Below are positions 1 to 6,259 of a DNA stretch of 10,514 bases, piece after piece (within the stretch, counting starts at the first letter, position 1; every line of letters begins with the position of its first letter). Source of the stretch: an uncultured Clostridia bacterium (GTDB taxonomy: Bacteria > Bacillota_A > Clostridia > Christensenellales > Aristaeellaceae); contig CAMOGC010000040.1 in assembly GCA_946613955.1 (NCBI GenBank), positions 1 through 10,514 on the forward strand, given 5' to 3'. Position numbers and translations under genes: made by a program. The notes under the pieces were generated by a model. It searched no databases, had not been told where the DNA came from, and saw only the letters and a program-made list of their open reading frames with translations.

Positions 1-1
1 G

Positions 2-61
2 GCGGCGACCGTTACAATGAACGGACAGGGCCAGAAAGCGGGAAAGGAGGCGCGCCCATGA
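2..61 (+). CDS. 3' tail of an upstream gene (partial)
   Basis: From the left edge, one frame stays open for 19 codons and ends at a TGA (59-61) that overlaps the ATG of the RNase Z gene in an ATGA arrangement. The visible residues end in GKEARP. The same stop/start overlap recurs at three other junctions here, which makes a real gene end plausible, but the stretch is too short to identify. The RNase Z frame is also open to the left edge, so this is only a probable call. Confidence 0.33.
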   Translation, partial: AATVTMNGQGQKAGKEARP

Positions 62-996
62 TGGATTTATGCCTGCTGGGGACCGGGGGAACGCTCCCCA
101 TGCCGGAGCGGGCGCTGTCCTCCGCCTATCTCCGGGTCAACGGCCGGGGAATGCTGGTCGACTGCGGGGAAGGGACCCAGGTCGGCATCCGGAAGCTGAA
201 ATGGGGCTTCCGGTGCCTGGACGGGCTGGCGCTGACCCATTTTCACGGGGACCACTGCACGGGGCTGGCCGGGCTTTTGCTGAGCCTGGAAAAGGCCGGG
301 CGGACGGAGCCCTTCGACATTTTCGGCCCGGCGGGGCTGAAAAGGGTGGTGGAGGGCCTGTGCGTCATCGTTCCGAAGCTGGGCTTCCCGGTGCTTTTGC
401 ACGAATTCCCCCCGGAGGGGCGGGCATTTGAGATGATCGGGCTGAAGATCCGGGCTTTCCCGGTAAACCACGGGATCCCCTGCTACGGGTTCCGGTTTGA
501 GCTGCCCCGGGCCTCCCGCTTCGATCCGGCGAAGGCGGAGGCGCTGGGCGTGCCCATGCGGGAATGGAAAAAACTGCAGGCGGGGGAAAGCGTCCGGGTG
601 GGGCTGCGGAAGGTTCGGCCGGAGGAGGTGACCGGCGCGCCCCGGAAAGGGATCTCCTTCGCTTTTTCCACGGACACCCGGCCCTGCGAAACGCTGACCA
701 AATACGCGAAGGATACGGATCTGCTGATTCTGGAGGGCATGTACGGGGAGGAGGAAAAGCGCCCCCTGGCCCTGAAGAATCATCATATGCTGTTTTCCGA
801 GGCGGCGGAGATCGCCCGGGAAGCGGGAACGGGGAAACTGGTGCTGACGCATTTCAGCACCAGCCTGGAAACCCCGGAGGACTTTCTGCCCGCGGCCCGG
901 GAGGTTTTTCCGGAAACATACTGCGGCCGGGACGGGATGATTATCACGATGCAGTACCCGAAGGATCAGGAGAGAGCATGGATCGATTTGTCTTAA
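58..996 (+). CDS. rnz: Ribonuclease Z, metallo-beta-lactamase fold tRNA 3' endonuclease
   Basis: Predicted cytoplasmic zinc-dependent endonuclease of the RNase Z/BN family, which trims 3' trailers from tRNA precursors. The 312-aa length matches the family's short bacterial form. The metal ligands are all visible with canonical spacing: HFHGDH at residues 61-66, His138 (FPVNHG), Asp206 (STDTRP) and His265 (LTHFS). The N-terminal LGTGGTLP and the DCGEGTQ motif at 35-41 are also typical. The segment at about 155-180 ([13 protein letters not shown], then KKLQAGESV) fits the tRNA-binding exosite arm. Two ATGs (58 and 61) lie downstream of AAAGGAGG at 43-50; 58 has the better spacing and overlaps an upstream stop. 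The 3' end overlaps uvrB by 19 bases in another frame, suggesting translational coupling. A different MBL-fold hydrolase role cannot be fully excluded, but the exosite argues for RNase Z. Confidence 0.9.
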   Translation: MMDLCLLGTGGTLPMPERALSSAYLRVNGRGMLVDCGEGTQVGIRKLKWGFRCLDGLALTHFHGDHCTGLAGLLLSLEKAGRTEPFDIFGPAGLKRVVEGLCVIVPKLGFPVLLHEFPPEGRAFEMIGLKIRAFPVNHGIPCYGFRFELPRASRFDPAKAEALGVPMREWKKLQAGESVRVGLRKVRPEEVTGAPRKGISFAFSTDTRPCETLTKYAKDTDLLILEGMYGEEEKRPLALKNHHMLFSEAAEIAREAGTGKLVLTHFSTSLETPEDFLPAAREVFPETYCGRDGMIITMQYPKDQERAWIDLS

Positions 997-2999
997 AAGC
1001 GCCCTACGCCCCCAGCGGGGATCAGCCCGAGGCGATTGAGGCCCTGGCCAGGGGCGTAAAGGAAGGGCTGAAGGATCAGATTCTGCTGGGCGTAACGGGC
1101 AGCGGAAAAACCTTTACCATGGCCTCGGTCATCGAGAAGGTTCAGAAGCCCACCCTGGTGATCGCCCATAACAAAACCCTGGCGGCTCAGCTTTGCAGCG
1201 AGCTGAAGGCTTTCTTTCCGGACAGCCGGGTGGAATACTTCGTCAGCTATTACGACTATTATCAGCCGGAGGCCTATATCGCCTCCTCGGATACCTATAT
1301 CGAGAAGGACGCCTCCATCAACGACGAGATCGACCGGCTGCGCCACAGCGCCACCGCCGCCCTTCGGGAGCGGAAGGACGTGATCATCGTCGCCTCCGTC
1401 AGCTGCATCTATTCCATGGGGGATCCCAGCGAATACGAGGGCCAGATGATCAGCCTGCGGCCCGGAATGCGAATCGAGCGGGGAGACCTGCTGCGGGCGC
1501 TGATCGACATTCAATATGAGCGGAACGACGTGGAGTTCGCGCGGGGAACCTTCCGGGTCAAGGGGGACACGGTGGAGATCATCCCCGCCGGGGAACACGC
1601 CAAAGCCATCCGGATCGAGCTGTTCGGGGACGAGATCGACCGGATCTGCGAGATCGACGCGGTCAGCGGGCATGTGCTGGCGACGCTGGAGCACGCCGCG
1701 CTTTTCCCCGCCACCCATTACGCCACGGATCCGGCCCATATGGAGGAGCACATCGGGGAGATCGAGCGGGATCTGGCGGAGCGGATCGACGAATTCGAGA
1801 AGGCGGGCCGCCTGCTGGAGGCCCAGCGGATCGCCCAGCGGACCCGGTATGACATCGAGATGATGCGGGAAATCGGATACTGCCAGGGGATCGAGAACTA
1901 TTCCCGGTATTTCGACGGGAGGAAGCCGGGGGACGCGCCCTATACCCTGCTGGATTATTTTACGGGGGATTTCCTGACGCTGATCGACGAAAGCCATGTG
2001 ACCGTGCCCCAGATCCGGGCCATGTACAACGGGGACCGGGCCAGGAAGGAAACCCTGGTGGATTACGGGTTCCGCCTGCCCTCGGCCTTTGACAACCGGC
2101 CCCTGCTGTTTCATGAGTTCGAGGCGCGGATCGGCCAGACCATCTTTGTGTCCGCCACGCCCGGGCCCTATGAGCAGGAGCGTGCCCAGCAGGTGGTGGA
2201 ACAGATTATCCGGCCTACGGGGCTGCTGGATCCGAAGGTGATTCTCCGGCCCGCCACCGGGCAGGTGGACGACCTGGTGGAGGAAATCCGGAAGGTGACG
2301 GCGAAAAATGAAAGGGTGCTGGTCACCACGCTGACCAAGCGGATGGCGGAAAGCCTGACGGAATACCTTAAGGATCTGGAAATCCGGGTTCGCTATCTGC
2401 ACAGCGATATTCTGACCATCGAGCGGATGCAGCTGCTGCGGGATCTGCGGATGGGGGAATACGACGTGCTGGTCGGAATCAACCTGCTGCGGGAGGGGCT
2501 GGATTTGCCGGAAGTGGCGCTGGTGGCCATCCTGGACGCGGACAAGGAGGGTTTCCTGCGGAGCGAAACCTCCCTGATCCAGACCATCGGCCGGGCGGCG
2601 CGGAACGTGGACGGGCGGGTGATCCTCTACGGCGATACGCTGACGGGAAGCATGGAAAAGGCCATGACGGAAACCAACCGGCGCCGGGCCATTCAGCAGG
2701 CCTACAACGAGGCGCACGGGATTACGCCGGAGACGGTACGCAACGCCATCCGCAATGTGCTGGAGATTACGAAGAAGGTCGAGGAAACTTCCGAACAGCC
2801 CCTGACCGACGAGGAAAGGGAGGCCTTGGCCCGCCAGATCGAGGACGAGATGCTCTCGGCGGCGAAGGGACTGGAGTTTGAACGGGCGGCCAAGCTGAGA
2901 GACAGGCTGCTGGAGCTGCGGGGTGAGGCGCCCATGAAGGACGATACCCAGCAGAAACGGCGCCGGAGAAGGGAGAGGACCCGGAAGAGTGAAAAATAG
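978..2999 (+). CDS. uvrB: UvrABC excision repair helicase subunit UvrB
   Basis: UvrB receives damaged DNA from UvrA, verifies the lesion by inserting a beta-hairpin, and recruits UvrC for dual incision. The 673-aa product matches the usual family length. Visible motifs are Walker A GVTGSGKT at 38-45, the beta-hairpin region [10 protein letters not shown] at 91-100, the Walker B DESH at 337-340, helicase motif [11 protein letters not shown] at 535-543, and a C-terminal UVR motif at about 617-652 (ARQIEDEM...[11 protein letters not shown]), followed by a basic tail ([11 protein letters not shown]). The start at 978 is chosen because AGGAGAG lies just upstream and the protein begins [20 protein letters not shown], as UvrBs do; the frame is open further upstream only because it shadows rnz. 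uvrA and uvrC are not adjacent in this window, whereas many Bacillota cluster uvrB with uvrA. Its 3' end overlaps the next small ORF by 11 bases. Confidence 0.97.
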   Translation: MDRFVLKAPYAPSGDQPEAIEALARGVKEGLKDQILLGVTGSGKTFTMASVIEKVQKPTLVIAHNKTLAAQLCSELKAFFPDSRVEYFVSYYDYYQPEAYIASSDTYIEKDASINDEIDRLRHSATAALRERKDVIIVASVSCIYSMGDPSEYEGQMISLRPGMRIERGDLLRALIDIQYERNDVEFARGTFRVKGDTVEIIPAGEHAKAIRIELFGDEIDRICEIDAVSGHVLATLEHAALFPATHYATDPAHMEEHIGEIERDLAERIDEFEKAGRLLEAQRIAQRTRYDIEMMREIGYCQGIENYSRYFDGRKPGDAPYTLLDYFTGDFLTLIDESHVTVPQIRAMYNGDRARKETLVDYGFRLPSAFDNRPLLFHEFEARIGQTIFVSATPGPYEQERAQQVVEQIIRPTGLLDPKVILRPATGQVDDLVEEIRKVTAKNERVLVTTLTKRMAESLTEYLKDLEIRVRYLHSDILTIERMQLLRDLRMGEYDVLVGINLLREGLDLPEVALVAILDADKEGFLRSETSLIQTIGRAARNVDGRVILYGDTLTGSMEKAMTETNRRRAIQQAYNEAHGITPETVRNAIRNVLEITKKVEETSEQPLTDEEREALARQIEDEMLSAAKGLEFERAAKLRDRLLELRGEAPMKDDTQQKRRRRRERTRKSEK

Positions 3000-3138
3000 G
3001 GAAAAGGCCGGCCTGTGGACCACGCCCCTGTGGCTGGCGCTGCCATTCGCGGCGGCGATGATTTATGCCGGGATCCGATGGGGCGGCACGGTGGCCGACG
3101 CGATTCACGTGGTAATCAAACTGGTGGTGACGGCATGA
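2989..3138 (+). CDS. Small predicted membrane peptide, 49 aa, unknown function
   Basis: A GTG-initiated frame of 49 codons bridges uvrB and the next gene. It overlaps the uvrB end by 11 bases and its TGA (3136-3138) overlaps the ATG of the following gene (3135-3137). A purine-rich GGGAGAGGA at about 2970-2978 could serve as its ribosome binding site. The predicted peptide has a basic N-terminus (VKNREK), one likely transmembrane segment at about residues 9-31 (rich in L, W, A, with MIYAGIRW), and a hydrophobic C-terminal stretch. I recognise no family. Perfect tiling between two genes favours translation, perhaps to couple translation into the membrane protein downstream, which has only a weak Shine-Dalgarno of its own. 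The alternative is that the frame is chance. Confidence 0.55.
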   Translation: MKNREKAGLWTTPLWLALPFAAAMIYAGIRWGGTVADAIHVVIKLVVTA

Positions 3139-4025
3139 AAAAGGAACGGAAGATGCCCTGCGCGGCGGCCCGCGTTTTTGCCTTTCTGACGGCGCTGGCG
3201 CTTGTTTTGACCCTGGGGGTCACGATGGCGGGGCTGCTGGGGGTTCAGGTGATGACATCCCCGGCGCTGTATAACCGGGCGGCCTCCAATCCCGAAGTCC
3301 TGGACCGGCAGATGGCCCGGATCGAGGAGAAAATCCGCCAGGCCGCGGAGGAATACGGCTTCGCGCCGGAAACCCTGATTCCCCTGGTCAGGCGGGAAAG
3401 CGTCGAAGGGCTGAACCGGGAAATCGCCGCCTGGGCGACGGACTTCGGCACCCGGGGAAAAACCGGGCCCCTGCCGGTCTTCTACCTCTCCGGCGGGGAG
3501 GAAGCGCTCCGGGCGGATGAAAGCTGGACAGCGGGGATGGATCCCCGGATGGTCAAGAGCATGGCGGAGACCATCACGCTGCGGGTCAGCGAAAAGATCC
3601 GGAAAACCTCCGTCCTTTTCCGGGACAGCCTGCTTCAGTCCCTGATCAGCAAGGTCGGCGCCAGGCTGCCGCTGGGGACGCTGTTCGCGACGGTCCGGAA
3701 GATTCCGCCGGTGGCGGCGCTGGCCTCCCTGATGCTCGCGGGGGTGATCGCCCTGCTGATGAGCCGGAACATCCGATACGCCGGGCGGTATATCGGCGGG
3801 GCCATGGGCGCCTGCGGGCTGCTGATGCTGCTGGGACTGCTGATGGTGAAGCGGATCAACATCCAGGGGATGATCGCGGAGGCCTCGGAGATCTTCGCCA
3901 TGCAGTATCGTATCGTCGCGGGGACGCTGACGTGGGAAACGGTCGGCATGGCGGCGGCCCTGATCCTCCTGGGCGCGGGGGGCCTTTTCCTCGCGGCCCG
4001 GGCGCGAAAGGACGCGGGCTCATGA
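3135..4025 (+). CDS. Multi-pass membrane protein with extracytoplasmic N-terminal domain, unknown function
   Basis: This 296-aa protein is predicted to have a basic start (MKKERK), a transmembrane helix at about 14-36, a largely soluble region at about 40-190, and three further helices at about 193-210, 222-238 and 268-288. The soluble region is charged and helical (ARIEEKIRQAAEEYGF, then LIPLVRRESVEGLNREIAAW), suggesting an extracytoplasmic sensory or assembly domain. I do not recognise a named family; it resembles the many uncharacterised membrane proteins of Clostridia. The start at 3135 is chosen over the in-frame ATG at 3015 because it follows the upstream ORF in an ATGA overlap and begins a proper membrane-targeting N-terminus. 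Its TGA (4023-4025) overlaps the next ATG (4022), so it is probably co-translated with the metallophosphoesterase. Catalytic motifs are not apparent. Confidence 0.85.
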   Translation: MKKERKMPCAAARVFAFLTALALVLTLGVTMAGLLGVQVMTSPALYNRAASNPEVLDRQMARIEEKIRQAAEEYGFAPETLIPLVRRESVEGLNREIAAWATDFGTRGKTGPLPVFYLSGGEEALRADESWTAGMDPRMVKSMAETITLRVSEKIRKTSVLFRDSLLQSLISKVGARLPLGTLFATVRKIPPVAALASLMLAGVIALLMSRNIRYAGRYIGGAMGACGLLMLLGLLMVKRINIQGMIAEASEIFAMQYRIVAGTLTWETVGMAAALILLGAGGLFLAARARKDAGS

Positions 4026-4738
4026 GGCTGAAGAGGGTTCGGGTGTATCATACGATCCGCTCCCCGAAGATCCCCCGGCCGCTTCGGCTGGCGGTGGCGG
4101 CGGATCTGCATTCCGAGGACTTTGACGACGTCATGGAGGATTTTCGGGCCTCGGACGCGATTCTGGTGCCGGGAGACCTGGTGAACAGGCACCGGAGGAG
4201 CTACGCGGAGGCCGCCCGCTTTCTGCGGGAGGCGCCGGAGGCCGCGCCGGTTTTCTATTCCATCGGGAACCATGAGCGGAAGTGCGCTTTCCGGGAGGAA
4301 TGGTTTCGGCTGGTGCGGGAGAGCCGGGTGACGCTGCTGGACGACGCGGACTGCCTCTGGGAAGGCATCCGGCTGGGCGGGCTCAGCAGCCGGCGGAACC
4401 GCGGGGCGGACACGGATTTTCTCGACCGTTTCGAAGAAAAAGAGGGATTCCGGCTGCTGATGTGCCACCATCCGGAGGTCTGGCGGGACGCGGTTCGGGG
4501 CCGGGATATCGATTTCACCGTCTGCGGCCACGCGCACGGGGGGCAGGTGCAGCTTTTCGGCCGGGGGCTTTACGCGCCGGGCCAGGGTTTTTTCCCGAAG
4601 CTGACCCATGGGCTGCACGACGGCGGAAGGATGATCCTTTCCCGGGGGATGACCAACGGATCGCGGCTGCCCCGGATCAACGATCCCCTGGAGCTGATCA
4701 TCCTGAATCTGGAACCGGGGGAAGAGACTGCGCGGTAA
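4022..4738 (+). CDS. Calcineurin-like metallophosphoesterase (YkuE/YaeI-like)
   Basis: This 238-aa protein carries the full binuclear metal-site signature of the calcineurin-like phosphoesterase superfamily: Asp28-Leu-His30, GDLVN at 51-55, GNHE at 82-85, a His in CHHPE at about 149, and GHAHGGQ at 169-175. The GHxHGGQ form and the overall order fit the YkuE/YaeI group, whose members are reported to act on phosphodiester or lipid-linked pyrophosphate substrates; the substrate here is unknown. No signal peptide or transmembrane helix is seen, unlike some YkuE/YaeI proteins that begin with a targeting segment. The preceding membrane protein could supply membrane recruitment, which is inference from the ATGA overlap and co-directional layout. 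The start at 4022 is set by that overlap; an upstream ATG in the same frame lies inside the previous gene. Confidence 0.9.
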   Translation: MRLKRVRVYHTIRSPKIPRPLRLAVAADLHSEDFDDVMEDFRASDAILVPGDLVNRHRRSYAEAARFLREAPEAAPVFYSIGNHERKCAFREEWFRLVRESRVTLLDDADCLWEGIRLGGLSSRRNRGADTDFLDRFEEKEGFRLLMCHHPEVWRDAVRGRDIDFTVCGHAHGGQVQLFGRGLYAPGQGFFPKLTHGLHDGGRMILSRGMTNGSRLPRINDPLELIILNLEPGEETAR

Positions 4739-4852
4739 CACGCCGGAAGGAAAGGCCAGGGGATTCCGCCGCGGAGAACGGTATGACGCAGCAACAATGA
4801 CCGCGCCGGATACCCGCCGGGCGGAAAAAAACAAAAACAGGAGGCGGACAAA

Positions 4853-5014
4853 ATGGAAAACGAGGATATTCAGATTCTGGTGAAATGGTTTGAGGAAAAC
4901 AGGGATCATCCCATTTCCTTCCTGGAAAAGCAGGCCATCAAGCTGGCCCTGGGCCAGGCCAAAACCGTGGGCGACCTGATGGACATGGCGCTGAAGCTGC
5001 TGAAAAAGGGATAA
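4853..5014 (+). CDS. Small helical protein, 53 aa, unknown function
   Basis: A 53-codon ORF begins with ATG after a very good Shine-Dalgarno (AGGAGG at 4839-4844, spacing about 8) and ends at TAA 5012-5014. The predicted product starts MENEDIQILVKWFEENRDHP and ends MDMALKLLKKG. It is acidic at the front, basic at the end, and probably all-helical and cytoplasmic. No signal peptide, membrane span or metal motif is visible, and I do not recognise a family. It follows the metallophosphoesterase after a 114-base gap with no clear promoter, so it is probably the last gene of that transcript, just upstream of a possible terminator. The strong ribosome binding site and clean codon use are the main reasons to call it real. 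Confidence 0.72.
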   Translation: MENEDIQILVKWFEENRDHPISFLEKQAIKLALGQAKTVGDLMDMALKLLKKG

Positions 5015-5108
5015 GGGCTTTCCGGAACGCCGCTATGCTCCTTCCGCCGGTGCGCGCCTGCGCGGGAAATACAACGCTCTTCCGGGCGCGCGAAAAAAGC
5101 GGCGCGCG

Positions 5109-5145
5109 GTGCGTGACGAAGGACGTACTTTTGTGTTTTTCTTTT
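5109..5145 (+). terminator. Possible intrinsic terminator after the small ORF
   Basis: GTGCGT (5109-5114) pairs with ACGTAC (5123-5128), including one G-U pair, around an 8-base loop. It is followed directly by TTTTGTGTTTTTCTTTT (5129-5145), a U-rich tail broken by G and C. It sits between the 53-aa ORF and the metQ promoter, where an operon end is expected. The stem is short, so the call is tentative. The remaining sequence in 5015-5108 is GC-rich, with CGCG-type self-complementary words but no gene I can support. Confidence 0.38.
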
Positions 5146-5155
5146 GCATTTGAGG

Positions 5156-5184
5156 TTGCATTGCGGCGGGAAAATGATTATACT
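5156..5184 (+). promoter_or_regulatory. Sigma-70-type promoter for the metQ-metNI operon
   Basis: TTGCAT (5156-5161) and TATACT (5179-5184) are separated by exactly 17 bases. The local AT-rich stretch stands out from the GC-rich background. Transcription would start near 5191, leaving a leader of about 40 bases before the metQ ATG. That is too short for a SAM riboswitch or T-box. Confidence 0.68.
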
Positions 5185-5214
5185 GCTTTCAACCCTTCAA
5201 ACGGGTATGTTTTT

Positions 5215-5222
5215 AGAGGAGG
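5215..5222 (+). promoter_or_regulatory. Ribosome binding site that sets the metQ start at 5232
   Basis: AGAGGAGG lies immediately before an ATG at 5223 (no spacing) and 9 bases before the ATG at 5232. The second gives normal spacing and a signal peptide beginning MRKLALW, so the start is taken at 5232. Confidence 0.75.
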
Positions 5223-5231
5223 ATGAGAAAC

Positions 5232-6092
5232 ATGAGAAAACTGGCATTGTGGATCTGCGCACTGGTTCTGGCGGTTGGCACCCTGGGTATGAGCACGATG
5301 GCCATGGCGGACAGCTTCAAGATCGCCATCCCGAACGACCCGACCAACGAGGGCCGCGCGCTGCTGCTGCTGCAGAGCCTGGGCGTGCTGGAGCTGAATC
5401 CTGAAGCCGGCATTACGGCGACGGTCAAGGACATTACCTCCACGAAGGTGGAGATCGAATTTACCGAGATGGCGGCCGAAAACCTGCCCAATGTGCTGCC
5501 GGATGTGGATTTCGCCATCATTAACAACAACTTCGCGCTCGACGCCGGCCTGAATCCCGCCGCCGACGGGCTGGCCCGCGAAAGCTCCGACTCCCCCTAC
5601 AGCAACGTGCTGTGCGTCAAGGAGGAGAACAAGGATTCCGACGCCACCAAGGCGCTGATCGCCGCCTTCACCAGCCAGAAGGTCGTTGACTATATCAACA
5701 CGACCTATACCGACGGCTCCGTGGTCGCCGTCATCGATAAACCCACCGACGGATATGATGCCACGGTGGATTACGAGGCCCTGAAGGGAACGAAGCTGAG
5801 CATCGCCGTGACCCCGGTGCCCCATGAGCCCATCGCCAACATCGCCAAGGAAATCCTGGCGGAGAAAGGCATCGAGCTGGAAGTGATCCAGGTGACCGAT
5901 TATGTGACGCCCAACGACTTCGTGGAAGCCGGCGACGTGTACGCCAACTTCTTCGCCCATATTCCGTATCAGGAAAGCTTCAACGCCGACAACGGCACCC
6001 ATCTGGCCATCGTGGCGCCCGTCCATGTGGAACCCATGGCGATCTACGGCGGACAGACCAAGGACCTGACGGTTCTGACTCCCGCGAAATAA
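5232..6092 (+). CDS. metQ: Circularly permuted MetQ/NlpA-family methionine-binding protein
   Basis: Predicted secreted binding protein of a MetNIQ-type importer, 286 aa. Residues 1-26 form a signal peptide (MRKLALW start, AMA before Asp27: signal peptidase I site). In ordinary MetQ the mature chain begins with a segment carrying the PGPH, DYVxPN, DANFFQHxPY and VHxEPM motifs and continues with IPNDPTNEGRALLLL, INTNYALEAGLNP and DSPY. Here the order is swapped. Residues 29-166 carry IPNDPTNEGRALLLLQSLG, ITATVKDI, INNNFALDAGLNP and SDSPYSNV. Residues 168-186 form a linker (DKPTDGYDATVDYEALKG). Residues 187-279 carry VTPVPHEPI, TDYVTPND, NFFAHIPYQESFN and VHVEPMAIYG. The C-terminal KDL would join the N-terminal SFKIAIPND as in the normal protein. 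No lipobox cysteine is visible. Downstream metN and metI support the transporter role. Glycine is coded mostly by GGC rather than the GGG common in flanking genes, consistent with high expression. Confidence 0.9.
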   Translation: MRKLALWICALVLAVGTLGMSTMAMADSFKIAIPNDPTNEGRALLLLQSLGVLELNPEAGITATVKDITSTKVEIEFTEMAAENLPNVLPDVDFAIINNNFALDAGLNPAADGLARESSDSPYSNVLCVKEENKDSDATKALIAAFTSQKVVDYINTTYTDGSVVAVIDKPTDGYDATVDYEALKGTKLSIAVTPVPHEPIANIAKEILAEKGIELEVIQVTDYVTPNDFVEAGDVYANFFAHIPYQESFNADNGTHLAIVAPVHVEPMAIYGGQTKDLTVLTPAK

Positions 6093-6112
6093 AACGGGTC
6101 GCGAGGCCTCGA

Positions 6113-6144
6113 CACCGGCCGGTTTTCCGGCCGGTGCCTTTGTG
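6113..6144 (+). terminator. Strong GC hairpin after metQ: weak terminator or processing stem
   Basis: CACCGGCCGG (6113-6122) and CCGGCCGGTG (6127-6136) form a perfect 10-bp stem with a TTTT loop. The tail is CCTTTGTG, with only a short U run. It is probably a partial terminator or a 3' stabilising hairpin that yields more binding-protein mRNA than transporter mRNA. Confidence 0.55.
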
Positions 6145-6149
6145 CGTAT

Positions 6150-6240
6150 CCGGTATTCTCATTCTCCCGGGCGGACCGCCCCGGAAACCGAGCGTTCGTT
6201 TCCGGCGGGGATCCTCCTGAACCGGTATTTTCATCCCCCC
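6150..6240 (+). repeat. Imperfect 19-base direct repeat flanking a hairpin in the metN leader
   Basis: The unit CCGGTATTCTCATTCTCCC (6150-6168) recurs as CCGGTATTTTCATCCCCCC (6222-6240). The copies match at 16 of 19 positions, all differences are C/T, and their starts are 72 bases apart. No promoter is evident in this 167-base gap (6093-6259). The copies could be protein-binding sites or RNA elements, or a chance similarity. Confidence 0.5.
6181..6205 (+). other. Second stem-loop in the metN leader
   Basis: CCGGAAA (6181-6187) pairs with TTTCCGG (6199-6205). After one bulged C, CGA (6189-6191) pairs with TCG (6196-6198), closing a GCGT loop. No U-tract follows, so it is not a terminator. It lies between the two direct-repeat copies. 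Confidence 0.5.
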
Positions 6241-6259
6241 ATTCGGAGGTAAAGACCGC

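Noticed and set aside
564..977. An upstream extension of the uvrB frame by 138 codons
   Set aside because: It lies wholly inside rnz in another frame. The normal UvrB N-terminus and a good ribosome binding site are at 978.
993..3023. A long antisense open frame of 676 codons opposite uvrB
   Set aside because: It mirrors a real GC-rich gene, has repetitive Pro/Gln/His/Arg-rich composition, and carries no recognisable domain or ribosome binding site.
4782..4799. A five-codon ATG frame (MTQQQ)
   Set aside because: It is too short and has no ribosome binding site or context.
4801..4837. A GC hairpin (CCGC-G-CCGG with CCGG-GCGG) followed by an A-rich tract, considered as a terminator
   Set aside because: The tract after the stem is A rather than U on the + strand, and no genes on the - strand would use it in reverse. 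It is probably just an A-rich approach to the next ribosome binding site.
5035..5226. A 63-codon ORF before metQ
   Set aside because: It crosses the predicted terminator and promoter, lacks a ribosome binding site, and has no coherent composition.
5223..5231. The first ATG of the metQ frame as the start
   Set aside because: It touches the Shine-Dalgarno with no spacing. The ATG at 5232 gives normal spacing and a standard signal peptide.
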